Source: Mucilaginibacter sp. CSA2-8R
Lineage (GTDB): Bacteria; Bacteroidota; Bacteroidia; Sphingobacteriales; Sphingobacteriaceae
Assembly: GCF_038806765.1 (NCBI RefSeq)
Contig: NZ_CP152389.1
Location: forward strand, 1 to 64,000
Direction of reading: 5' to 3'
DNA: 64,000 nucleotides
How positions within the stretch are numbered: position 1 is the first letter of the stretch; every line of letters starts with the position of its first letter. A model generated the notes under the pieces. It was given only the letters and a program-made list of their open reading frames with translations. It made no database searches and was not told where the DNA came from. The position numbers were made by a program, and so were the translations under genes. Shown here in pieces: positions 54,667 through 63,679 of the stretch.

Positions 54667-56109
54667 TTGGCTAAAACAAAATCAGCATATTTTTGCCAGA
54701 GCTGCGGCTACGAGTCGCCAAAGTGGCTGGGCAAATGCCCTTCATGCGGGCAATGGAATACTTTTGTAGAAGAGGTGGTTGAGAAGCCTAATGCGGCTAT
54801 ACCGAACTGGAAGCCCAGCAACAATAATAGCGGCCCAAAATCAACATCCACACAAAGGGCTAATAAGGCGGTACCGGTTAACAGTATTGATTTTGCCGAA
54901 GAGCACCGCATTCTGACACCTGATAATGAATTTAACCGTGTACTGGGCGGCGGCGTTGTTGCAGGCTCACTGGTACTTATTGGTGGTGAGCCAGGCATTG
55001 GTAAATCTACCTTGATGCTCCAACTGGCGTTAAGTATGCCTGCTGCCAAAATATTGTATGTATCTGGAGAGGAAAGCGACCGGCAGATAAAAATGCGGGC
55101 GGAGCGTATCTCGGCCCCGCAACCTGGGTCTGCAGGGTTAAGCGGTAGCGGCTGTTTCATTTTAACCGAAACATCCACGCAAAACATTTTTAAGCAGATT
55201 GAACAATTGCAGCCTGATCTGGTGATTGTTGATTCGATACAAACGCTTTACTCGGCGCATATCGAGTCTACACCGGGCAGCGTATCTCAAGTGCGCGAGT
55301 GTACGGCTGAGTTGCTGCGTTTTGCCAAAGAAAGTTCGACACCGGTATTTTTAATAGGCCATATCACTAAAGACGGCATGATAGCCGGCCCCAAAATACT
55401 GGAACATATGGTGGATACCGTATTGCAGTTTGAAGGTGACAGGCATCACGTTTACCGCATTTTAAGAGCAATAAAAAACCGTTTTGGTTCGGCATCTGAG
55501 TTGGGTATTTACGAAATGCTGGGTGCCGGTTTGCGTGAGGTGTCCAATCCGTCAGAGATCTTGTTGTCGCAACGGGACGAGGCGCTGAGCGGTATCACCA
55601 TAAGTGCTACGTTAGAGGGCCTTAGGCCTATGCTTATTGAAACGCAGGCATTGGTGAGCACTTCGGCCTATGGCACACCTCAGCGGTCGGCTACGGGCTT
55701 TGATACGCGCCGCATGAACATGCTGCTGGCCGTGCTCGAGAAGCGTTGCGGCTTCAGGTTAGGTACTAAGGATGTGTTTCTGAATATTACGGGAGGTATC
55801 AAAGTGGAAGATCCGGCCATTGACCTGGGTTTGGCTGCTGCCATTATATCATCTCATGAGGATATGCCGATATCATCAAAAACCTGTTTTGCAGGCGAGT
55901 TAGGCTTGTCGGGCGAGATCAGAGCCGTAAACCGGATTGAGCAACGTATAGCTGAAGCTCAAAAGTTGGGTTTTGAGCAGATCTTTATTTCTAAATACAA
56001 CTTGCCATCCGGTAAAAACGATAAAAACCAGCTCGATTTGTCTCATTACAAAATTGAGATTAAACCGGTGAGCCGTATTGAAGAAGTATTCGGGCTTTTG
56101 TTTGGATAA
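54667..56109 (+). CDS. radA: DNA repair protein RadA
   Basis: A 480-residue RecA-like ATPase for branch migration in recombinational repair. The N-terminal C4 zinc finger is at CQSCGYESPKWLGKCPSCGQW. The Walker A region is GGEPGIGKSTLM, the RadA motif is KNRFG (about residue 275) and the Lon-protease-like C-terminal domain has ETQALVS and VEDPAIDLGLAAAI. The start is TTG 54667; no in-frame ATG exists just upstream and family alignment begins MAKTK here. Ends at a perfect 21-base-arm hairpin. Confidence 0.96.
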   Translation: MAKTKSAYFCQSCGYESPKWLGKCPSCGQWNTFVEEVVEKPNAAIPNWKPSNNNSGPKSTSTQRANKAVPVNSIDFAEEHRILTPDNEFNRVLGGGVVAGSLVLIGGEPGIGKSTLMLQLALSMPAAKILYVSGEESDRQIKMRAERISAPQPGSAGLSGSGCFILTETSTQNIFKQIEQLQPDLVIVDSIQTLYSAHIESTPGSVSQVRECTAELLRFAKESSTPVFLIGHITKDGMIAGPKILEHMVDTVLQFEGDRHHVYRILRAIKNRFGSASELGIYEMLGAGLREVSNPSEILLSQRDEALSGITISATLEGLRPMLIETQALVSTSAYGTPQRSATGFDTRRMNMLLAVLEKRCGFRLGTKDVFLNITGGIKVEDPAIDLGLAAAIISSHEDMPISSKTCFAGELGLSGEIRAVNRIEQRIAEAQKLGFEQIFISKYNLPSGKNDKNQLDLSHYKIEIKPVSRIEEVFGLLFG

Positions 56110-56120
56110 ATTTATTGGTG

Positions 56121-56164
56121 AACAACGAAGGGGCTGATTTTACAAAATCAGCCCCTTCGTTGTT
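56121..56164. terminator. Perfect bidirectional terminator between radA and NHL lipoprotein
   Basis: The left arm 56121-56141 and right arm 56144-56164 are perfectly complementary over 21 bases (core GAAGGGGCTGA/TCAGCCCCTTC) with a two-base loop, and A/T runs lie at both ends. Confidence 0.95.
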
Positions 56165-56182
56165 TTATAGCCGGTGTAATAG

Positions 56183-57562
56183 TTATTTGGTGGTTACTAC
56201 CAGTTTTCTTACACGGTTGTTGTTATTATCGGCCACGTAAATATTCTTATTAGCATCAACGGCAATACCGTTTGGTGCAGAAAACTGCGCTGTGGTTTTC
56301 GATCCGTCAGCAAAACCCAAGGTGTTGGGTTTGCCTGCCAATGAATATAGCACATTGGCCGTTGTAATGGTAAGTATCCGGCCGCTCTGGTCGGTAATGT
56401 ATAATACACCTTGTGAGTCAATAGCAATACCGGTTGGTGTGTTTAGTAAGCCAGTAGTTGCACTGTTGCCTATTAACGTACTTACTACGCCGGCTGCAGT
56501 TACTTTACGGATAGCGTAGTTGCCCAAGTCGGTTACATACAAGTTGCCCGAAGCATTAATAGCCAGTCCGTAAGGGCGATTAAATGTGGCTGTAGTACCA
56601 TCCCCATTAATATTGCTTCCGGCACCGGTTCCGGCAAGCGTACTCACTACACCCGCTGATGTTATTTTGCGTATACGATTGTTACCCTGATCGGCTACAT
56701 AAACGTTGCCCGATGCATCAGCTACTACACCTTGCGGGGCATTAAAAGCAGCTGTTGATCCGGCGCCGTTCACATACCCGGCTGTGCCGCTTCCGGCCAG
56801 TATGGTTACCGTACCGCTACTGGTAATTTTATAGATAGCATTATTACCCAGGTCTGATACATACACATTGCCTGTCGCATCTGTGGCTATGCCATTAGGG
56901 CTGTAAAATTGTGCCGTAGTGGCTGTTCCACCACTAAAACCCAGGGCACCGCTACCGGCAAAGGTAGTTACCACACCGGCAGGTGTTACTTTACGAATCA
57001 GGTGATTAAATGAGTCAGTTACGTAAACGTTGCCTTGCGCATCAACGGCCGTGCCGCTTGGACTGTTAAAAGATGCATTAACACCCGTGCCATTGGCTAA
57101 GCCTGCGGTGCTGCTTCCGGCCAGTGTAGATACGGTTACGCTGGTGTCGGCTGTGCTGGCGCTGGTTTTAAAAGTTATTACGCTGCCATATCCTGTTCCG
57201 GCATCACTTTTAATGTAAGCCCTCAAATAATAAGTAGTGTTGGGGGTAAGCCCGGTTACATCACTTTTAAAAATTGCGTTGGTACCTGTACTGGTTTGTG
57301 AATCGCTTATGGTAGGGTTGGAGTTACTCGCGCTATATACCACGCCCGAAGCGGTAATGATGGGCGACGAGCCATAATCAGTAAGCATACCGCTGGCCTG
57401 CACACCCGTTGACGTGAGGTTAGCCAATACCGGAACCGTAGTAGCAGAGGGTGCTACCGGATCGACATTGGATGATTTGTTACAAGCCGCCATACTCACA
57501 GCCGTTGCTACAAAGCAGGTCAATAAACTATTTTTTAAGGTGTAAATCTGTTTCAATGTCAT
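56183..57562 (-). CDS. NHL-repeat lipoprotein
   Basis: A 459-residue exported lipoprotein with lipobox AAC at Cys27. A fibronectin-like or IPT-like domain lies at about 40-130 (TVPVLANLTSTGVQ, GLTPNTTYYLRAYIKSDAG). Then about six NHL repeats run to the end, each like NPSGTAVDAQGNVYVTDSFNHLIRKVTPAGVVTT, forming a beta-propeller for ligand or protein binding. No enzymatic motif is seen. Convergent with radA across a strong terminator. Confidence 0.9.
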   Translation of the reverse strand: MTLKQIYTLKNSLLTCFVATAVSMAACNKSSNVDPVAPSATTVPVLANLTSTGVQASGMLTDYGSSPIITASGVVYSASNSNPTISDSQTSTGTNAIFKSDVTGLTPNTTYYLRAYIKSDAGTGYGSVITFKTSASTADTSVTVSTLAGSSTAGLANGTGVNASFNSPSGTAVDAQGNVYVTDSFNHLIRKVTPAGVVTTFAGSGALGFSGGTATTAQFYSPNGIATDATGNVYVSDLGNNAIYKITSSGTVTILAGSGTAGYVNGAGSTAAFNAPQGVVADASGNVYVADQGNNRIRKITSAGVVSTLAGTGAGSNINGDGTTATFNRPYGLAINASGNLYVTDLGNYAIRKVTAAGVVSTLIGNSATTGLLNTPTGIAIDSQGVLYITDQSGRILTITTANVLYSLAGKPNTLGFADGSKTTAQFSAPNGIAVDANKNIYVADNNNNRVRKLVVTTK

Positions 57563-57792
57563 CTAAAATCTATTAGTCAAATATGTAATTAACCGTGTTC
57601 CGTTTGCTAAATGGCCTTTACACTGTAATTAACCTTGATATGGCCGGGGCTAATCACAAAATTAATAACCTGCTTTTAATTCAGCTTGCTAATTAACTAA
57701 ACCTTAGGCAATATAATGGCAAAGAAGTGTTAAAGTTTGTTAACATGAAGCAAAACAGATGATGATTTGTTATCAGTTTCGAAATTGTTACG

Positions 57793-58260
57793 ATGATGAA
57801 GCGTCTTATATTTTTTGCAGCCTTTTTATTAGTGATCAATAACCTGAGTGCTTTTGCACAACGGCCGGAAAAATTACCCCATGGGATGGTATTTGGTAGA
57901 AGTCCGAGTACCGTAGGGTTGATGCCAGCCTCGAAACTGGAGGGGTTTATGGGTAAACGTACCCGCATCACTACCGCTATTGTAGGTAAAATACTCAAAG
58001 TAACCAATACCAAACAAGGAACGTTTATCATAGATGCCGGTAACGGAAAAGTGATTAATGCCCGCTTTAAAACCAACGGCATCAGTTTGCCCCCAAACAT
58101 CAAAGGGCGCGAAGTAATTATATCCGGTGTTGCAACCAAGCAGTTTAACGCCTTTGATGCCCAGCGCCAAGCTGGCAGTAAGCAAGCAACTCAAAGGCCA
58201 AATAACAGGGGTAAGCAGCCGCTTAGCTTTGAAGCAGTTGGGTTAATGGTAAATAAATAA
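57793..58260 (+). CDS. Small exported protein, possibly DUF4920-like
   Basis: A 155-residue protein with a signal peptide (MMKRLIFFAAFLLVINNLSAFAQ). The mature part has an OB-like beta pattern: GKRTRITTAIVGKILKVTNTKQGTFIIDAGNGKVINARFKTNG and NIKGREVIISGVATKQ, which recalls DUF4920-type domains, but without their cysteines. Function unknown. Two adjacent ATGs are possible starts. It stands alone, followed by a weak TGTAAGC/GCTTACA hairpin (58268-58287). Confidence 0.7.
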   Translation: MMKRLIFFAAFLLVINNLSAFAQRPEKLPHGMVFGRSPSTVGLMPASKLEGFMGKRTRITTAIVGKILKVTNTKQGTFIIDAGNGKVINARFKTNGISLPPNIKGREVIISGVATKQFNAFDAQRQAGSKQATQRPNNRGKQPLSFEAVGLMVNK

Positions 58261-58316
58261 GAAAGGATGTAAGCGGTTAAGCTTACACCCTTCTGATTTA
58301 TTTTTAACAAATTGTA

Positions 58317-61136
58317 CTATTTGCTCAAATACATCGATTTCTCTTTGTACAGATGGCGGAAGTAAGGATCCATTAAGTTTGGAATAAAACGAATAGCTTC
58401 GCCGGTTGATTTCATTTCAGGCCCCAGCTCTTTGGTAACTTCAGGGAATTTATCGAAAGAGAATACCGGTTCTTTAATAGCATAACCTACCAGCTTGCGT
58501 TCAATCTTAAAATCTTTAAGCTTATTGGCACCCAGCATAATTTTGGCAGCGATGTTAATGTATGGCGCATCGTAAGCTTTGGCAATAAACGGCACGGTAC
58601 GCGAAGCACGTGGGTTAGCCTCAATTACATAAACCTTATCGTTTTTAACTGCAAACTGTATGTTTAACAAACCGCGAACATTCAAAGCTTTTGACAGCTT
58701 GATGGTATATTCTTCAATCTGCTCCATCACGCTGTCCGACAAATCAAACGGTGGCAATACAGCATAAGAGTCGCCCGAGTGGATACCGGCAGGCTCAATG
58801 TGCTCCATAATACCCACAATGTGTACATCCTCGCCATCACCGATCGAGTCAGATTCAGCTTCCGAGGCACGGTCTAAGAAGTGGTCAATCAACACGCGGT
58901 TGCCCGGCAAATTACGTAACAGGTTTACTACGGCACGCTCCAGATCCTCATCATTAATAACAATGCTCATACCCTGGCCGCCCAGTACGTAGCTTGGACG
59001 TACCAAAACCGGATAGCCTACTTCATGTGCTACTTTTAAGGCCTCTTCGGCACTTTCGGCAACACCATATTTAGGGTAAGGAATGCCTAACTCTTTCAAC
59101 AAATCAGAAAAACGGCCGCGGTCTTCGGCAATATCCATGTCGTTAAAAGAGGTGCCAATAATCTTAACGCCATGCTCATGCAGCTTTTCAGCCATCTTTA
59201 AGGCTGTCTGGCCACCTAACTGTACAATAACGCCTTCTGGTTTTTCCAGGTCAATAATCTCGCGAACATGCTCCCAAAACACCGGCTCAAAGTATAGCTT
59301 ATCAGCCATGTTAAAGTCGGTTGATACGGTTTCGGGGTTACAGTTGATCATGATGGCTTCATAGCCTGCTTCTTTAGCAGCTAATAAACCATGCACACAG
59401 CTATAGTCAAACTCAATACCCTGGCCAATACGGTTAGGGCCTGAACCTAATACGATAATCTTTTTACGATCAGATACGACAGATTCGTTCTCGCCTTCGT
59501 AAGTTGAGTAATAGTATGGTGTTTGTGCCTGGAACTCTGCCGCACAGGTATCAACCATTTTATAAACCCGGTTAATGCCTGAAGTTTTACGGCGTTTATA
59601 TACATCCTCCTCGGTGGTATTCACACCTAATATCCAGGCAATCTGCACGTCCGAAAATCCTTTTTGCTTAACGGTAAGCAAAATATCATCAGGGATATTA
59701 TTGATAGAGTAGCGGCGCAACTCGCTTTCCAGGTTTACAATTTCCTGTATCTGGTTTAAAAACCAGCGGTCAATTTTAGTTGCTTTACGTACCGACTCAA
59801 TAGGCACGCCCAAGCTCAGCGCATCGTAAACGTGAAACAAACGGTCCCAGCTTGGATGCTCCAGGCTATGCATAATTTCGTCTAAGTTGCGGCTTTGACG
59901 ACCATCGGCACCTAAGCCTGCACGGCCAATCTCTAAACTCTGACAAGCTTTTTGCAACGCCTCAATAAAGCTGCGGCCAATACCCATTACCTCACCTACC
60001 GATTTCATCTGTAGGCCCAGTTCTTTGTTGGCACCTTTAAATTTATCAAAGTTCCAACGCGGGATTTTAACGATAACGTAATCCAAGGTTGGCTCAAAAT
60101 AAGCAGAGGTAGTTTTGGTAATTTGGTTTTCTACCTCGTCCAGGTTATAACCGATAGCCAGCTTGGCAGCAATTTTAGCAATCGGGTATCCGGTTGCTTT
60201 AGACGCCAAGGCTGATGAACGCGAAACGCGCGGGTTAATTTCGATGGCGATGATCTCTTCATTAGCCGGGTTAACCGAAAACTGAACGTTACAGCCACCT
60301 GCAAAGTTACCAATGGCACGCATCATCTTGATGGCCTGGTTGCGCATTTCCTGGTAACAACGATCGCTAAGGGTCATGGCCGGTGCAACGGTAATGGAGT
60401 CGCCAGTGTGGATGCCCATCGGGTCAAAGTTCTCGATAGAACAGATGATGATCACATTGTCGCGGTTATCGCGCAGCAACTCCAGCTCATATTCTTTCCA
60501 GCCTAAAACCGCTTGCTCTACCAGTACCTCATGGGTAGGAGAGGCTTGTAGGCCACGGCTCAGGGCAGCATCAAAATCTTCTTTTTTGTGTACAAAGCCG
60601 GCACCTTTACCACCCAGCGTATAGCTCGGGCGGATAACCAGCGGAAAACCGATTTCCTGCGCAGCTTCTTTACCTTCTAAAAACGAGTTAGCAATTTTAG
60701 ATTTAGCTACGCCAACATTGATGTCAACCATCAACTGGCGGAAAGCCTCACGGTTTTCGGTTTTTTCGATGGCAGCAACGTCAACACCAACTACCTTAAC
60801 ATTGTGTTTCTCCCAAATACCACGCTCTGAAGCTTCAATACACAGGTTTAATGCCGTTTGGCCGCCCATAGTAGGCAACACGGCATCAATATGCTGTTCG
60901 CTCAGAATTTTTTCCAGGCTTTCGCACGTAAGGGGCAGCAGGTACACATGATCGGCAATTACTTTGTCGGTCATGATGGTTGCCGGGTTGCTGTTGATGA
61001 TGGATACTTCGATGCCTTCGTCTTTTAGCGAAAGGGCAGCTTGTGAACCGGCATAGTCAAACTCGCAAGCCTGACCAATGATGATAGGGCCTGAGCCGAT
61101 AATCAGTACTGATTTGATGGAGGTATCTTTGGGCAT
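58317..61136 (-). CDS. carB: Carbamoyl-phosphate synthase large subunit lacking the C-terminal regulatory domain
   Basis: A 939-residue enzyme joining ammonia, bicarbonate and ATP to carbamoyl phosphate for pyrimidine and arginine synthesis. Both ATP-grasp halves are present (GSGPIIIGQACEFDYAG at the N-terminus; GSGPNRIGQGIEFDYSC in the second half). The E. coli type has 1073 residues; the missing about 134 at the end correspond to the MGS-like allosteric domain (UMP/IMP/ornithine). carA is not adjacent in this window. The start ATG 61136 gives the usual MPKDTSIKSVLIIGSGP. Confidence 0.94.
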   Translation of the reverse strand: MPKDTSIKSVLIIGSGPIIIGQACEFDYAGSQAALSLKDEGIEVSIINSNPATIMTDKVIADHVYLLPLTCESLEKILSEQHIDAVLPTMGGQTALNLCIEASERGIWEKHNVKVVGVDVAAIEKTENREAFRQLMVDINVGVAKSKIANSFLEGKEAAQEIGFPLVIRPSYTLGGKGAGFVHKKEDFDAALSRGLQASPTHEVLVEQAVLGWKEYELELLRDNRDNVIIICSIENFDPMGIHTGDSITVAPAMTLSDRCYQEMRNQAIKMMRAIGNFAGGCNVQFSVNPANEEIIAIEINPRVSRSSALASKATGYPIAKIAAKLAIGYNLDEVENQITKTTSAYFEPTLDYVIVKIPRWNFDKFKGANKELGLQMKSVGEVMGIGRSFIEALQKACQSLEIGRAGLGADGRQSRNLDEIMHSLEHPSWDRLFHVYDALSLGVPIESVRKATKIDRWFLNQIQEIVNLESELRRYSINNIPDDILLTVKQKGFSDVQIAWILGVNTTEEDVYKRRKTSGINRVYKMVDTCAAEFQAQTPYYYSTYEGENESVVSDRKKIIVLGSGPNRIGQGIEFDYSCVHGLLAAKEAGYEAIMINCNPETVSTDFNMADKLYFEPVFWEHVREIIDLEKPEGVIVQLGGQTALKMAEKLHEHGVKIIGTSFNDMDIAEDRGRFSDLLKELGIPYPKYGVAESAEEALKVAHEVGYPVLVRPSYVLGGQGMSIVINDEDLERAVVNLLRNLPGNRVLIDHFLDRASEAESDSIGDGEDVHIVGIMEHIEPAGIHSGDSYAVLPPFDLSDSVMEQIEEYTIKLSKALNVRGLLNIQFAVKNDKVYVIEANPRASRTVPFIAKAYDAPYINIAAKIMLGANKLKDFKIERKLVGYAIKEPVFSFDKFPEVTKELGPEMKSTGEAIRFIPNLMDPYFRHLYKEKSMYLSK

Positions 61137-61246
61137 AGTCTTAAATCAATATTTGTTGTTTAAAAGTCCGTGGTTAATATTTGCGCACGGTTTTTTAGAT
61201 GGCAAATGATTAACGGTAAACACTCAAAAAGCTATGCGCTGAAATG

Positions 61247-61271
61247 CAAAAAACCCGACTTCAGCGTCGGG
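61247..61271 (-). terminator. Terminator of the 61346-62299 gene
   Basis: CCCGAC (61254-61259) pairs with GTCGGG (61266-61271). On the minus strand it is followed by TTTTTT (61253-61247 region), 75 bases past the gene's stop. Confidence 0.8.
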
Positions 61272-61345
61272 ATGCAAAGATAGGACTTTAACAGGTATCT
61301 GATTTAAAAAAATGATAATTTAATAATGGCCGAATAATTAAGCTA

Positions 61346-62299
61346 TTATCGACCTAAATTAAATATAATAGGCACCGTATATTGTACTCTCACCGCGCGC
61401 CCATATTGCATGCCTGGTTGCCATTTTGGGCTTTCGTTCAGTACTCTGGTAGCCTCTTCGGTTAACAAAGGTGACGGCGATGCGCCAACAGGATGAATGT
61501 TGGTAAGGCTACCGTCTTTTTCTACTACAAACGAAAGCATCACCCGTCCCTGGATGCCATTTCGTTGGGCGTCCGCAGGGTACCGAAGTGTTCTGCCCAA
61601 AAATCTACCAAATCCATCAACGCCGCCCGGAAATTGTGGTAATGTTTCTGGCTTATCATAGGTCACTACTTCTCCATTGGCAAATTTTGCTGTACCTTTT
61701 ACAAAAGTGCCGGAGTTATAAATTTCGTTAACGATGATGCTGTCATTTTTAACAGATGTTTTCCATTCACCCTGTTTTAAACCATCTTTCAATTCCCCTT
61801 CAGAAAACGTTTTATTTTGATAATCCTGATTTTGGTAATGGCCATTACCTGCGGTTACTAATGCTTTGCCGGTTGAGTCATTGTAGGTATTTATGAGATA
61901 AATTTCTTTAAAATCTTTACCAGGAGCAAGATATGTTCTGGCTTCCCTAAGTTTGCCATTGGGGTAATAATAGTATTGATCACCTAAAAGGCGTCCCGCC
62001 TTAAAATTCAGAACTGTCCGGCGTTTGCCGTTCTTATCAAACGTTGTGCTTATTCCTTCAAATTTAATCGGGTCAATAGTTGATGATAGGCCAAGCAGCT
62101 TTTGGGTACCATTGCCATAGTACTCCGTTAATTTATATAGCACAGAACCCGAATCGGGCTCACGTACTATGCGAATAAAGTCTGCACTATCCCGTGTAGA
62201 TACCTTCTGGCTTATACCTTTAATGTAATAAACATTTTGGCGTTGTGCATAAGCACTGAAAAGAATGGATGACAGTAATATTGTGATAAGTGAGCGCAT
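61346..62299 (-). CDS. MORN-repeat protein with TonB C-terminal domain, copy 1
   Basis: A 317-residue exported protein (signal peptide ending AYAQ). After a leader domain come YwqK/MORN-type repeats about 60-200 (YYYPNGKLREARTYLAPGKDF, GELKDGLKQGEWKTSVKND), then a TonB C-terminal domain about 225-317 (RYPADAQRNGIQGRVMLSFVVEKDGSLTNIHPVG, SPKWQPGMQYGRAVRVQYTVPI). Without a membrane helix and proline linker this is not an ordinary TonB energy transducer. A paralogue lies next to it. Confidence 0.85.
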   Translation of the reverse strand: MRSLITILLSSILFSAYAQRQNVYYIKGISQKVSTRDSADFIRIVREPDSGSVLYKLTEYYGNGTQKLLGLSSTIDPIKFEGISTTFDKNGKRRTVLNFKAGRLLGDQYYYYPNGKLREARTYLAPGKDFKEIYLINTYNDSTGKALVTAGNGHYQNQDYQNKTFSEGELKDGLKQGEWKTSVKNDSIIVNEIYNSGTFVKGTAKFANGEVVTYDKPETLPQFPGGVDGFGRFLGRTLRYPADAQRNGIQGRVMLSFVVEKDGSLTNIHPVGASPSPLLTEEATRVLNESPKWQPGMQYGRAVRVQYTVPIIFNLGR

Positions 62300-62655
62300 A
62301 CAGGTTCAGTAATTATGGTTAAAGATAGCTACTGTTTATTAAATATTTGCTCGGTAAGCAACCGCCTGATAATATTAATTTCTAACAACTGCTTATATAA
62401 ATATTGCATAAAGAAGCTGTAAGCTTATGAAAAATTTTTGCCCATAAACCAAGTAGTGCAAGCCAAGCCGTACTTTTTAAAAAAAGCGCTTAGAAAAGCG
62501 TTTTCTTACAAGTCCGGCTTTGAGCAGTATCATTCTTTTTAGCAAAAGCTTCTTCTAACACCAAACTTAAGTGTTGCCTGAGCTCGGGGCTTAAAAAGGT
62601 AATTTAGCTAAGCTGCTCAAAAAAGCCGGTAAGTCAGCAAGCGGCAATCATATTG
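62300..62655. other. Gap between the two TonB-C paralogues
   Basis: A 356-base gap without a reading frame. It has a long inverted repeat: 62514-62527 (CCGGCTTTGAGCAG) and 62613-62629 (CTGCTCAAAAAAGCCGG) match except for a 3-base insertion, enclosing 85 bases. No insertion-sequence end or gene was seen. Confidence 0.5.
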
Positions 62656-63648
62656 CTATTTTGCTGTTTTTTTAACCGGTGCTGTCGGTGTACCGAATGT
62701 TGCCGTAACCAACCAGGAGGAGTTTATTGGTAAGCCATTCTGAATAGCCGGTTTCCAGTTAGGCGAGGCATTAATGGCATCAGTAATAATCTTATTAATT
62801 TCAGGAGAAATGTTGCCTAAAAAACGACCATGGCTTACTTTGCCGGTTTTTTCTACCAGGAAAGTTAGCACCCCATTGGTTGATTTATTTTTAAGCGTAG
62901 CTGGGTATTTAAATTTCTTTTTGATGAGCGCCACAAAAGCAGGATCGCCACCTTTAAACTCAGGCGACTGCTGACGACGGGTGTAGGTATATTTGGTGCC
63001 ATTGGCCGTAACGCAATAGCCCGATACAAACTTGCCGTTGTTGTAAGTGTCATTGTAAGTTACCTTTTCGGTGGGGTAATTGCCATGCCATTCGCCGTCG
63101 GGTTTGCCGTTTTTAATAGGGCCTTCTTCACTTACAGTTCCGGTATTTGGGTTGTAATCTACGTAGCGGCCGTTGCCATCAGTTACGGTGGCTGTGCCGG
63201 TGGTGTCCATGCAGCTGCTTATAAACGCTCTTTCTTCAGGTAGTTTGTTTGATGCGGTATCGTAAGTAACGCTTAGGTGCAGCTTGCCGTTAGGGTAAAA
63301 TAAATAGCCTGTACCAATTAACTGGCCATTATCATACGTTAAAACCGATTCGCGCTTACCATTAGGATAGTAACTTACGCACTGGTCCTGCATTATAGGA
63401 GGGTCAATAGCCGTCGATTTACCCATCAGCTTAGGTTTGTTATTGCGATAATAATCGCTGATACCGAATAAGGTTGATCCGGAGTCGGGCAGGGTTACCG
63501 CCCGAATAAAGTCGGCGCTGTCTGCAGTGGATAATTTAGAACCGTCATTCTTATAAAAGAATACCTGCAATACTTTAGAGGAAGAAGCCTGTTGTGCCCG
63601 GCTGCCGGTAGCTAATAGCAGACAGCATGCAACTAAGATATATTTCAT
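62656..63648 (-). CDS. MORN-repeat protein with TonB C-terminal domain, copy 2
   Basis: A 330-residue paralogue of the previous gene, sharing the layout: signal peptide (MKYILVACCLLLATGSRAQ), the segment STADSADFIRAVTLPDSGSTLF, MORN-like YPNGKRESVLTY and YPNGKLHLSVTYD, and a TonB-C domain from about 240 (KFKYPATLKNKSTNGVLTFLVEKTGKVSHGRFLGN, SPNWKPAIQNGLPINSSWLVTATF). Start ATG 63648 is chosen; the frame extends upstream to a TTG at 63660. The two copies probably arose by duplication. Confidence 0.85.
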   Translation of the reverse strand: MKYILVACCLLLATGSRAQQASSSKVLQVFFYKNDGSKLSTADSADFIRAVTLPDSGSTLFGISDYYRNNKPKLMGKSTAIDPPIMQDQCVSYYPNGKRESVLTYDNGQLIGTGYLFYPNGKLHLSVTYDTASNKLPEERAFISSCMDTTGTATVTDGNGRYVDYNPNTGTVSEEGPIKNGKPDGEWHGNYPTEKVTYNDTYNNGKFVSGYCVTANGTKYTYTRRQQSPEFKGGDPAFVALIKKKFKYPATLKNKSTNGVLTFLVEKTGKVSHGRFLGNISPEINKIITDAINASPNWKPAIQNGLPINSSWLVTATFGTPTAPVKKTAK

Positions 63649-63679
63649 CAAAAAATTCAATTAAATCAGGGTGCCTAAT

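Noticed and set aside
58268..58287. TGTAAGC/GCTTACA hairpin as a terminator of the 155-residue protein gene
   Set aside because: The stem has only 7 pairs and no clear T-run follows, so it is mentioned only in the gene entry.
62774..62974. Plus-strand frame opposite the TonB-C copy 2 gene
   Set aside because: It is the complement of a well-supported coding region without its own signals.
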